Assembly (NCBI GenBank): GCA_023419515.1
Contig: JAEZXW010000021.1
Span: 1-9,145 of the forward strand
Length of the DNA stretch: 9,145 nt
Direction of reading: 5' to 3'
Origin: Actinomycetes bacterium
Lineage (GTDB): Bacteria > Actinomycetota > Coriobacteriia > Coriobacteriales > JAEZXW01
This document shows positions 1 through 5,875 of the stretch, one piece after another. A program made the position numbers and the translations under genes. Each line of letters begins with the position of its first letter. The stretch's first letter is position 1. The notes under the pieces were generated by a model. It was not told where the DNA came from. It worked only from the letters and a program-made list of their open reading frames with translations, and made no database searches.

Positions 1-3
1 GGC

Positions 4-237
4 ATGCTCAAATCACTTGTCGATGCGACGAACGGCATCACCGGGCTCCAAGCTGGCCTCCTCGTTTCCATTGCCGGGGTGGCGGGATATGGAATATACG
101 CCCTTTGCGACCTGATCAAATCCGGACACCCCGTCGAGTTCACCTCTGGAGGAGTGCGCTTCGCGGCGAATAAGGCAGCGCTCGGCGAGGTGAGCAGCCT
201 CTCATCGGCGGACAAGAGAATCGATGCAGATGAATGA
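4..237 (+). CDS. small single-span membrane protein, unknown function (may start upstream)
   Basis: The frame encodes 77 aa. Residues about 15-35 form one hydrophobic, Gly/Ala-rich membrane span, followed by a polar tail rich in Ser, Ala, Asp and Lys. The ATG at 4 lies almost at the window edge and the preceding codon is also open, so the true start may be outside the window. No ribosome binding site can be judged. Base composition and codons are GC-rich. The stop (235-237) overlaps the possible starts (224, 230) of the broken gene that follows, which suggests the two were once co-transcribed. Small one-span proteins like this occur in phages (holin-like) and conjugative elements, but one span and no recognisable motif do not allow a call. 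I do not recognise the family. Confidence 0.45.
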   Translation: MLKSLVDATNGITGLQAGLLVSIAGVAGYGIYALCDLIKSGHPVEFTSGGVRFAANKAALGEVSSLSSADKRIDADE

Positions 238-984
238 GATGCCCTCAATCGGGACCACGCTGACATACGGCGAGGCAATTGAAGCATACGACCACTTCGA
301 GCGGACGATGCTCGAGAAGGCGTACGGGGCCGAGCTTCTGCCCGCGGTGGGGCTGTACGATCTGCTCTAGCAGCCTGAGTCGCTCGCGCAGAAATTCGGA
401 ATCGAGAGCAAGGGGGCCTTCTCGAGGCTCAAGAGGGAGATCCGGTCGTTCTCGAGCGAGAGGGCCGCTCTGGCGAACGGGGTGAACGGCGAGAGGTTCT
501 ACCTGCAGCAGGATGAATCGGCGCTCAGACAGCATGATGAGACGCATTTTTTCAAAGTCGGAATCGACGGGACAAGCTCGCCGGCGACCTCGACGAGGTC
601 CTCGAGCTGCTTTCAAGAGAGGCCTCAAAAAGCGACGAGTACGGCGATACGTATTCGCGCGACTGGATGGAGCGAGCTTCCGACAAGCAAGAAAAAGACT
701 CTTTCTTGAAATGGACCGGAATCGGATTTTGCGTGATGATGCTCTGCTTCGGAATCTCGATGCTCGTGTATTCGGTGTTCCAGATTGGCTTCTGCTCCAA
801 GTGGTTTCTCTGATACAGGGGGCCGTTGAACGAGCAGGCTTTCATGCAATTCGCCAACTCATGGGCAAGCAACCTGAGGCTATTCACTTTTCCCTCCGAG
901 GGCGAAGTCCTGCGATCTGGGGGTTTTTCGACTGGCGCGCAAACCACCCGCGCTGATTCACTTACGATTGCAGCTGGCGGCTAG
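224..984 (+). pseudogene. broken gene for a putative membrane-anchored protein (amber codon, -1 frameshift, TGA)
   Basis: Three open segments read like one protein of about 250 aa. From ATG 224 the frame gives a charged, helical N-terminus and is cut by TAG at 368-370. The same frame then continues with a Ser/Arg/Glu-rich stretch (QPESLAQKFGIESKG...) up to a T6C run at 547-553. Beyond it the sensible frame is the -1 frame: an acidic segment (LAGDLDEVLELL), then a membrane span encoded at about 712-795 after the codons for FLKW. A TGA at 811-813 interrupts this frame, which then continues (NEQAFMQFANSW, FTFPSEGEVLRSGGF) to TAG 982-984. In the regions where other frames are open they give low-complexity Arg/Ser-rich translations. 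Three lesions in 760 bp argue for decay, although recoding or sequencing error at the T run cannot be excluded. AGG, AGA and CGG arginine codons are frequent here and uncommon in the nrd genes, which suggests a transferred accessory segment. Starts at 230 or 239 are also possible. The function is not recognised. Confidence 0.5.
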
Positions 985-1284
985 CAGGCAAAAGGGTGCT
1001 TGAGTTTCAAAACGGGCGTTTTCGGCACTATCGAGCCTCTAAAGATTGTCCGTTGTGCTCTTTGGGACAAAAACAAAAACTCAAAGCCCTGAGTTTGAAA
1101 AAAGTTTTTGAAGTTGTCCCAACTTTTGTCCCCGAAGCCGATGAAACACGACATAGCGTTACCTGACGGCACTCGGCTCGAGACGACACCAAAAACTGGG
1201 CGCAACTGGAACGACGGGACGGCAGAACTGAAGCCATCGAGTAGGAATAGCAACAGTTGTTCTATTTAACCTAGTACTATCACT
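985..1284. other. noncoding or degenerate stretch
   Basis: I see no convincing gene in these 300 bases. A + strand frame from GTG 996 to TGA 1164-1166 gives a 56-residue Lys/Val-rich translation containing CPLC. It has no clear ribosome binding site, and other frames are open over part of the same bases, including a 90-codon one on the - strand, so I do not call it. The centre (1062-1122) is a nested inverted repeat. GC content is lower than in the pseudogene to the left, so a junction between the accessory patch and older sequence may lie here. Confidence 0.4.
1062..1122. repeat. nested inverted repeat (TTGGGACAA ... TTGTCCCAA)
   Basis: The outer arms are TTGGGACAA (1062-1070) and TTGTCCCAA (1114-1122), a perfect 9-bp match. 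Inside them CAAAAACT (1074-1081) pairs with AGTTTTTG (1103-1110), also perfectly. A third, competing pair is AACTCA (1078-1083) with TGAGTT (1090-1095). A further TTTGTCCC follows at 1125-1132, and another TTGTCC precedes at 1046-1051. The function is unknown. It could be a folded RNA, a recombinase or regulator site, or the relic of a mobile element end. Confidence 0.55.
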
Positions 1285-1320
1285 AAAGCAAAGCCGTGGC
1301 AATCCCGCGGCTTTGCTTTT
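1285..1320 (+). terminator. intrinsic terminator
   Basis: A perfect 12-bp stem, AAAGCAAAGCCG (1285-1296) with CGGCTTTGCTTT (1308-1319), closes an 11-nt loop that can pair further (GG with CC). The 3' side ends in TTTT and then CTT. The hairpin is strong and the U tract short. It would end transcription coming from the left-hand accessory patch. Confidence 0.75.
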
Positions 1321-1343
1321 CTTGCGAGTGCAAGTTTTATTGA

Positions 1344-1475
1344 GTGGCGTTCGACGGCATGATTTATGGAACCAACCTGGGTTGGTCAGATGCTGATGGG
1401 TTTTCCTATCAATATGCTCAAGCGCATCATGAGGAGCTTGGCTTAAAGATCGTTGAAAACATCTATCTGTCGTAG
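1344..1475 (+). pseudogene. orphan short reading frame, possible C-terminal remnant
   Basis: After TGA 1341-1343 a frame runs from GTG 1344 (or ATG 1359) to TAG 1473-1475. From the ATG it gives 38 residues that begin MIYGTNLGWSDADGFSYQYA and end in an amphipathic helix (EELGLKIVENIYL). The composition is that of a real protein: aromatic, with a helical end. There is no ribosome binding site, and the frame sits between two terminators. The helical end resembles the last helix of flavodoxin-like or NAD(P)H:FMN-reductase-like proteins, but that is a weak impression. I read it as the tail of a gene whose front was lost. It could also be chance. Confidence 0.3.
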
Positions 1476-1556
1476 TTATTACCTGTCGTTTAGCTACGCG
1501 TGAGGGTGGCTCTTCCGTTCGTAGATCGCCGTCCACCCCTCATCTCAACCCATCTC

Positions 1557-1601
1557 ACCCCGTGAGTGTGCTGGCTGTGCCAAATGACTTACGGGGTTTT
1601 T
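1557..1601 (+). terminator. intrinsic terminator upstream of nrdA
   Basis: The arms ACCCCGTGAGT (1557-1567) and ACTTACGGGGT (1587-1597) pair over 11 bp with a single G-U. The loop contains a second small stem, TGGC/GCCA (1572-1575 with 1579-1582). The 3' arm runs directly into TTTTT (1597-1601). It insulates the nrdA promoter from transcription arriving from the left and would end any transcript of the orphan frame. Confidence 0.85.
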
Positions 1602-1658
1602 CTGCCTAAATTCTGTTGCTTTGTTGTTGATGCGCGCCTGCTGCTCAAAAGTCCCAAA

Positions 1659-1674
1659 GTAATATATATTGCAT
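1659..1674 (+). promoter_or_regulatory. NrdR box 1 (distal)
   Basis: This 16-bp site follows the NrdR box pattern acaCwAtATaTwGtgt at 11 positions, with the AT-rich core intact. It overlaps the -35 element of the predicted nrdA promoter. Its centre lies 31 bp from the centre of box 2, the three-turn spacing usual for paired NrdR boxes. It is the weaker match of the two. NrdR is a zinc-finger plus ATP-cone repressor of ribonucleotide reductase genes; its gene is not in this window. Confidence 0.75.
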
Positions 1675-1696
1675 AGGCGAAAAACTTACATACAAT
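1669..1696 (+). promoter_or_regulatory. predicted nrdA promoter
   Basis: TTGCAT (1669-1674, 4 of 6 to the -35 consensus) and TACAAT (1691-1696, 5 of 6 to the -10 consensus) are separated by 16 bp. Transcription would start near 1703 and leave a leader of about 70 nt. Both hexamers lie within or overlap NrdR boxes, which supports the assignment. The start point itself is inferred. Confidence 0.6.
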
Positions 1697-1705
1697 ATCT
1701 AGTGG
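1690..1705 (+). promoter_or_regulatory. NrdR box 2 (proximal)
   Basis: The site ATACAATATCTAGTGG matches the NrdR consensus at all but three positions, including the core C-w-A-t-A-T and T-w-G-t-g. It overlaps the predicted -10 element (TACAAT), so a bound repressor would block RNA polymerase. With box 1 it forms a pair separated by 15 bp. Confidence 0.82.
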
Positions 1706-1759
1706 CTTGAGGGAGTTCGAGTCTCCAAGCAGCCCGATCCCTCAACCCTTAGCTCAAGC
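1705..1759 (+). promoter_or_regulatory. structured nrdA leader with competing pairings
   Basis: The strand GCTTGAGGGA (1705-1714) has three mutually exclusive partners. A local hairpin uses GCTT/AAGC (1705-1708 with 1727-1730) plus GGAG/CTCC (1712-1715 with 1723-1726). TTGAGGGA (1707-1714) pairs perfectly with TCCCTCAA (1738-1745). GCTTGAG (1705-1711) pairs perfectly with CTCAAGC (1753-1759), just before the nrdA ribosome binding site. The local hairpin GGAG-TTCGAGT-CTCC resembles a tRNA T-arm. The pairings are seen; any regulatory role is inference. Confidence 0.35.
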
Positions 1760-1773
1760 ACAGAAAGGCAAGC

Positions 1774-4293
1774 ATGGACATCATCAAGCGCAGCGGTCAA
1801 AAAGAATCCTACGATCCGCAAAAAATCATTACGGCGATCTCAAAGGCGTTTGCAGCGGTGGGCGATAAGCTCGATACCTCTCACGCGCAGCACTTGCTCG
1901 CCCGCGTCGAGCAAGATACCAGCGAAAGCAGTCAGCTCACGGTCGAGACTATCCAAGACGCCGTCGAGCGCGTGCTCATGCAAGAGGGGCACTATCAAGC
2001 CGCCAAAAACTACATCCTCTACCGCGAGATTCGTCGTCAAAAGCGCTCGGTGCGCCAGGAGCTTGCCGCCTATTTCCCCGAGCTTGACGATCTGCCTGCC
2101 GTGCTGTTGCATATCGAGCAAGACTTTAGCGAGGAGCACTACAACCTCATCCAGCTCCTCCATAAGTTTCAGAGCTTCTACAAGCAAGATTGCAGCCTCG
2201 ATGAGCGCCTGAGCCTCCTCGTCAAAGCCGCCATTGAGCTCACCGATAAGGATGCGACGCGCTGGGAGTTTATTGCTGGCCGCTTGTTGTCGCTTCAGTT
2301 TCATGTGCGCCTTGATCGCGCTGAGGCAGAAGTCGGGATCAAAAACTTTGTCGATAAGCTGCAGTATCTCACCGCAGAAGGCCTTTATTGCACCGAGGTT
2401 TTGCAGGAGTACACCCGCGAAGAGCTTGAGCGTGCTTCGAGCTTTATGGTGCCTGAGCGCGACAACCTCCTCAACTACTCCGGCTTTGATCTGCTGTCGC
2501 GCCGCTACGTAATCACCAACCATCAGCACGTGGTGCTGGAGTCGATCCAGGAGATGTTCCTCGGCATTGCGCTATTTTTGGCCATCCCTGAACAAGATGA
2601 TCGCCTGGAGTGGGTCAAGCGCTTTTACGACATGCTCTCAGAGCTTAAGGTCACGATGGCAACCCCGACGCTCTCTAACGCGCGTAAGCCCTTTCACCAG
2701 CTCTCTTCGTGCTTTATCGACACCGTGCCCGACGATCTCGAAGGCATTTATCGCTCGATTTCAAACTTTGCCAACGTCTCAAAATTTGGTGGCGGCATGG
2801 GGCTTTACTTTGGCAAGGTTCGCGCTCAGGGCTCGGATATTCGCGGCTTTGAAGGCGCAGCAGGCGGCATCATCAGATGGATTCGTCTGGCAAATGACAC
2901 GGCAGTTGCGGTCGATCAGCTGGGTATGCGCCAGGGCGCCGTTGCCTGCTATCTCGATGTGTGGCACCGCGATATTCCAGAGTTTTTGCAGCTTCGCACC
3001 AACAACGGCGACGACCGCATGAAGGCGCACGACGTTTTTCCAGCGGTTTGCTACCCCGATTATTTTTGGCAGCAGGTGCGCGATAACATCAACGGCGAGT
3101 GGGCGCTCTTTTCGCCCAACGAGATCGAGCGCGTCAAGGGCTATGCGCTCGAGGATTGCTACGGCGATGAGTGGGTCGAAAAGTACCTCGATTGCGTACA
3201 AGATCCTCGCATTAAAAAGCGCATGATTCCGATCAAGGATCTCATTCGCCTCATCATTAAGTCTGCGGTTGAGACGGGCACACCGTTTGCCTTTAACCGC
3301 GATGCAGTTAACCGCGCTAACCCCAACAAGCACAAGGGCATCATTTATTGCTCGAATCTCTGCACCGAGATTGCCCAGAACATGGCAGGTGTTGAGTCAG
3401 TTGATCAGACGATCACCACAGTTGATGGTGAGACGGTTGTGGTGACCACAACCAAGCCAGGCGACTACGTCGTCTGCAACTTGGCTTCGCTTAACCTCGG
3501 CGCTTTGGACGTGACCGACGATCAGGAGCTCGGCGAGGTCACCACGTCGGTCGTGCGCGCGCTCGATAACGTGATTGAGCTCAATTACTTCCCGGTGCCG
3601 TATGCCGAGATCAACAATAAGCTCTATCGACCAATTGGCCTTGGTATCAGCGGTTATCATCACATGCTGGTCAAACAGCAGGTGGCATGGGAGTCTGAGG
3701 AACACCTGAGCTTTGTCGATGAGGTTTTTGAGCGCATCAACTACCACGCGATCAAGGCTTCGTGCGAAAACGCCCAGGCGAAGGGTAGGTATGCGTACTT
3801 TGATGGGTCCGATTGGGAGACGGGTGCCTATTTTGAGCTGCGAAATTACAATTCACCCAAGTGGCAAGAGTTGGCGGCACAGGTTAAAGAGCATGGCTTG
3901 AGGAACGGATACCTCCTCGCCATTGCGCCCACATCGTCAACCTCGATCGTCGCAGGCACGACAGCTGGTGTTGACCCCATCATGGATCGCTTCTTCTACG
4001 ACGAGAAAAAGCACGGGCTCATCCCGCGCGTGGCGCCCGATCTATCGCCTGAGGCCTACTGGTATTACAAAAATGCCCACCTCATCGATCAAACGTGGTC
4101 GATTCGTGCGAGCGGTGTTCGCCAGCGCCACGTTGATCAGGCGCAGTCGATGAACATCTACATCACCAACGACTATTCGTTTAGGCAGATTTTGGATTTG
4201 TATCTCTTAGCGTGGGAGCAGGGCGTTAAAACGCTGTACTACATCCGCTCCAAGTCGCTTGAGGTGGAGGAGTGCGAGAGCTGCTCGTCGTAG
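1774..4293 (+). CDS. nrdA: class Ia ribonucleoside-diphosphate reductase, large (alpha) subunit
   Basis: With NrdB this enzyme reduces NDPs to dNDPs in the cytoplasm. It has 839 aa, longer than the 761 of E. coli NrdA. Residues about 3-92 are an ATP-cone (IIKRSGQKESYDPQKI), the site for overall dATP inhibition. The ten-stranded barrel follows. C313 (LSSCF) and C568 (VVCNLASLNLG) are the redox pair. N528, C530 and E532 in NLCTE are the catalytic radical residues. KFGGGMG (about 337-343) and PTSSTS (719-724) are substrate and phosphate loops. Y822-Y823 (TLYYIRSKS) belong to the radical transfer path, and C834/C837 at the C-terminus pass electrons from the thioredoxin or glutaredoxin system. No key residue is missing. 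GAAAGG (1763-1768) lies 5 nt before ATG 1774. The NrdR boxes upstream indicate repression when (d)ATP is high. nrdB follows after 197 bp. Confidence 0.97.
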   Translation: MDIIKRSGQKESYDPQKIITAISKAFAAVGDKLDTSHAQHLLARVEQDTSESSQLTVETIQDAVERVLMQEGHYQAAKNYILYREIRRQKRSVRQELAAYFPELDDLPAVLLHIEQDFSEEHYNLIQLLHKFQSFYKQDCSLDERLSLLVKAAIELTDKDATRWEFIAGRLLSLQFHVRLDRAEAEVGIKNFVDKLQYLTAEGLYCTEVLQEYTREELERASSFMVPERDNLLNYSGFDLLSRRYVITNHQHVVLESIQEMFLGIALFLAIPEQDDRLEWVKRFYDMLSELKVTMATPTLSNARKPFHQLSSCFIDTVPDDLEGIYRSISNFANVSKFGGGMGLYFGKVRAQGSDIRGFEGAAGGIIRWIRLANDTAVAVDQLGMRQGAVACYLDVWHRDIPEFLQLRTNNGDDRMKAHDVFPAVCYPDYFWQQVRDNINGEWALFSPNEIERVKGYALEDCYGDEWVEKYLDCVQDPRIKKRMIPIKDLIRLIIKSAVETGTPFAFNRDAVNRANPNKHKGIIYCSNLCTEIAQNMAGVESVDQTITTVDGETVVVTTTKPGDYVVCNLASLNLGALDVTDDQELGEVTTSVVRALDNVIELNYFPVPYAEINNKLYRPIGLGISGYHHMLVKQQVAWESEEHLSFVDEVFERINYHAIKASCENAQAKGRYAYFDGSDWETGAYFELRNYNSPKWQELAAQVKEHGLRNGYLLAIAPTSSTSIVAGTTAGVDPIMDRFFYDEKKHGLIPRVAPDLSPEAYWYYKNAHLIDQTWSIRASGVRQRHVDQAQSMNIYITNDYSFRQILDLYLLAWEQGVKTLYYIRSKSLEVEECESCSS

Positions 4294-4350
4294 AAGCAGG
4301 GCTCGAGTGCCAGTGAGCTGCGCCGCAGCACCAGGAGAGCGCTCATCATA

Positions 4351-4379
4351 GGGACGCCGTCCGTACAGGACGGCGTCTC
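4351..4379 (+). terminator. intercistronic hairpin, attenuator or mRNA stabiliser rather than full terminator
   Basis: GACGCCGTCC (4353-4362) and GGACGGCGTC (4368-4377) form a perfect 10-bp GC-rich stem with loop GTACA. The stem extends by one G-U and one G-C pair. No T run follows, so full termination is unlikely. Similar stems in operons often partly terminate or protect the 3' end of the upstream message, giving unequal levels of the two subunits. Confidence 0.5.
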
Positions 4380-4411
4380 AGCGCCTCCACCACACCCTCA
4401 CGCCACCGCCA

Positions 4412-4450
4412 CTATCGACCGCTCTCGACCGATACTGCCATTCTCGACCG
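4412..4450 (+). repeat. three TCGACCG repeats upstream of nrdB
   Basis: TCGACCG occurs at 4415-4421, 4425-4431 and 4444-4450. As decamers the copies are CTATCGACCG, CTCTCGACCG and TTCTCGACCG. The start-to-start distances are 10 and 19 bp, close to one and two helical turns. This could be a protein-binding array or a simple sequence expansion. Confidence 0.45.
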
Positions 4451-4490
4451 ACACCCCATCATCAGCCCCGCCAGACGAAAGGAAAAACAC

Positions 4491-5534
4491 ATGGCAGAGC
4501 TCAAGAAAAAGGCCCTCTTTAACCCCGATGGTGACATCGAGGTTTCAAAGCGCCAGATGATCAACGGCAATACCACCAACCTCAACGACTTCAACAACAT
4601 GAAGTATCAGTGGGTTTCTGGTTGGTATCGCCAGGCGATGAATAACTTTTGGATTCCTGAAGAGATCAATCTCGCTGAGGATAAAAAACAATACCCTGAG
4701 CTCCCTGCACCTGAGCGCCGGGCATACGACAAGATCCTCTCATTCTTGATCTTCTTAGACTCAATCCAGACGGCAAACCTCCCTAACGTTGGTGAGTACG
4801 TGACAGCAAACGAGGTCAACCTGTGTTTGTGTATCCAGACCTTCCAAGAGGCAATTCACTCACAGAGTTACTCATATATGCTCGATTCCATTTGTGAGCC
4901 GCATGAGCGCGATGAGATTTTGTTCCAGTGGAAAGACGACGAGCATCTGCTCAAGCGCAATACGTTCATCGGCAATATTTACAACTTGTTCCAGGAGGAG
5001 AAGTCGGCTGAGAACTTTATGCGCGTGTGCATGGGCAACTACATTCTTGAGGGTGTTTATTTCTACTCCGGCTTTATGTTCTTCTACAATCTTGCGCGCA
5101 GCAACAGGATGTCAGGCTCGGCGCAGCAGATTCGCTATATCAACCGCGATGAGAATACGCATCTATGGCTTTTTAGAAACATCATCCGTGAGTTACAAAA
5201 AGAGGAGCCACAGCTCTTTACGCCAGAGCTTTTGGCCGAGTATCGTGAGATGATTCACGAGGGTGCCGAGCAGGAGATGGCATGGGGTCGCTATGTCATT
5301 GGCGAAGAGGTTGAAGGCTTGACCGGCGATATGGTCGAGGATTACATCAAGTACCTCGCGAACCTGCGTGCGACCGATATTGGTCTTGAGCCGATTTATG
5401 AGGGTCACGATAAGGAGCCTGAGACCATGAAGTGGGTCTCGCAGTACTCCAACGCCAATATGATCAAGACTGACTTTTTCGAGGCGCGTTCAACAGCGTA
5501 TGCTAAATCTTCGGCGCTGGTTGATGATCTGTAA
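4491..5534 (+). CDS. nrdB: class Ia ribonucleoside-diphosphate reductase, small (beta) subunit
   Basis: This subunit houses the dinuclear iron site and the tyrosyl radical that starts catalysis in NrdA. It has 347 aa, a usual length. The metal ligands visible are D90 (FLDSIQ), E120 and H123 (QEAIHSQSYSYM), E187 (ILEGVYFYSGF), and E221 and H224 (RDENTHLW). Y127, seven residues after E120, matches the E. coli radical tyrosine Y122. The protein is therefore tyrosyl class Ia rather than class Ic, which has Phe there. Y337, ten residues from the end, fits the conserved C-terminal transfer tyrosine, and the tail SSALVDDL should dock into NrdA. ATG 4491 has GAAAGGA 7 nt upstream. It is probably co-transcribed with nrdA under NrdR control, with possible modulation by the hairpin in the spacer. 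A hairpin 50 bp after the stop may end the operon. Confidence 0.97.
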   Translation: MAELKKKALFNPDGDIEVSKRQMINGNTTNLNDFNNMKYQWVSGWYRQAMNNFWIPEEINLAEDKKQYPELPAPERRAYDKILSFLIFLDSIQTANLPNVGEYVTANEVNLCLCIQTFQEAIHSQSYSYMLDSICEPHERDEILFQWKDDEHLLKRNTFIGNIYNLFQEEKSAENFMRVCMGNYILEGVYFYSGFMFFYNLARSNRMSGSAQQIRYINRDENTHLWLFRNIIRELQKEEPQLFTPELLAEYREMIHEGAEQEMAWGRYVIGEEVEGLTGDMVEDYIKYLANLRATDIGLEPIYEGHDKEPETMKWVSQYSNANMIKTDFFEARSTAYAKSSALVDDL

Positions 5535-5585
5535 GATATGCTCACGAAGCAATAAATCTTTGTAGTAACCTCTTAAATCTGATAA

Positions 5586-5630
5586 TTACGGGGGTATTCA
5601 TTGCTCAATCTGCAATAAACACCCCCGTAA
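5586..5630 (+). terminator. hairpin after nrdB, probable end of the nrd operon
   Basis: TTACGGGGGT (5586-5595) pairs perfectly with ACCCCCGTAA (5621-5630). The loop carries a second stem, ATTGC/GCAAT (5600-5604 with 5612-5616). No U tract follows, so it resembles the U-less hairpins seen at the ends of some actinobacterial operons. Efficiency cannot be judged from sequence. Confidence 0.5.
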
Positions 5631-5708
5631 CTTAAGAATTTGTATACTCGGCTTGCATGAATTGAATCAAGGAGTTGAGTGTCTCTACCGATAGAGAAGT
5701 TGTCGGGC

Positions 5709-5730
5709 TGAATAAAATCTGAATAAAATC
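5709..5730. repeat. 11-bp tandem duplication (TGAATAAAATC x2)
   Basis: Two perfect adjacent copies of TGAATAAAATC occupy 5709-5719 and 5720-5730. The unit length is close to one helical turn. This could be a slippage duplication or a doubled protein site upstream of the Mur ligase gene. Confidence 0.6.
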
Positions 5731-5865
5731 TTTGAGCAAAAAGATTGCGAGCATTGAAGGATGCTGGTTTAGGTGTCCATGCGCTGCGCTTGAGTCTTGC
5801 GGGTTATCACGAACAGGATAGGATGAAAAACACTCCGCTCTACGCAATTGTTAATACAAAATTAT

Positions 5866-5870
5866 GGGGA
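5866..5870 (+). promoter_or_regulatory. ribosome binding site that sets the Mur ligase start
   Basis: GGGGA lies 5 nt before ATG 5876. The upstream in-frame ATG at 5864 overlaps this element and has only AT-rich sequence before it, so ATG 5876 is preferred and the first four codons of the longer frame are dropped. Confidence 0.65.
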
Positions 5871-5875
5871 AGCTA

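Larger units (their letters stand above)
4294..4490 (+). other. nrdA-nrdB spacer
   Basis: This spacer carries no gene. It holds a strong hairpin without a U tract (4351-4379), then a C-rich single-stranded stretch with three TCGACCG copies, then the nrdB ribosome binding site (GAAAGGA, 4477-4483, 7 nt before the ATG). The length is unusual for two subunits normally made together and leaves room for separate control of nrdB. I see no convincing promoter in it. Confidence 0.6.
5535..5875. other. intergenic region between nrdB and the Mur ligase gene
   Basis: I see no convincing gene here. The region is AT-rich and contains the hairpin at 5586-5630, a small hairpin TCTCTA-CCGA-TAGAGA around 5680-5695, and an 11-bp tandem duplication at 5709-5730. 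A 71-codon open frame on the - strand (5632-5847) has mixed, Ser-rich composition and no recognisable motif. The duplication does not keep its frame, so I do not call it. A TATACT hexamer at 5643-5648 has no matching -35. The Mur ligase promoter should lie in this stretch but I cannot place it. Confidence 0.5.

Noticed and set aside
513..956. A 147-codon + strand frame starting at ATG 513
   Set aside because: The translation is Arg-rich low-complexity sequence. The -1 frame over the same bases gives a balanced acidic protein with a membrane span, so this is a shadow of the broken gene.
996..1166. A GTG-started 56-residue + strand frame with a CPLC motif
   Set aside because: It has no ribosome binding site, lies across the nested inverted repeat, and other frames on both strands are equally open. 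It is kept only as a remark in the gap entry.
1711..1727. tRNA gene suggested by GGAG-TTCGAGT-CTCC
   Set aside because: Only a T-arm-like stem is present. No acceptor, D-arm or anticodon arm can be folded around it, and it lies in the nrdA leader.
1840..2529. A long - strand open frame of 229 codons opposite nrdA
   Set aside because: It is antisense to the conserved N-terminal part of NrdA, and its openness follows from nrdA codon bias.
5632..5847. A 71-codon - strand frame between nrdB and the ligase gene
   Set aside because: It has no ribosome binding site or recognisable motif and contains the 11-bp tandem duplication, which breaks the frame.
5864..5875. ATG 5864 as the ligase start
   Set aside because: The ribosome binding site GGGGA overlaps it and is correctly placed for ATG 5876 instead.
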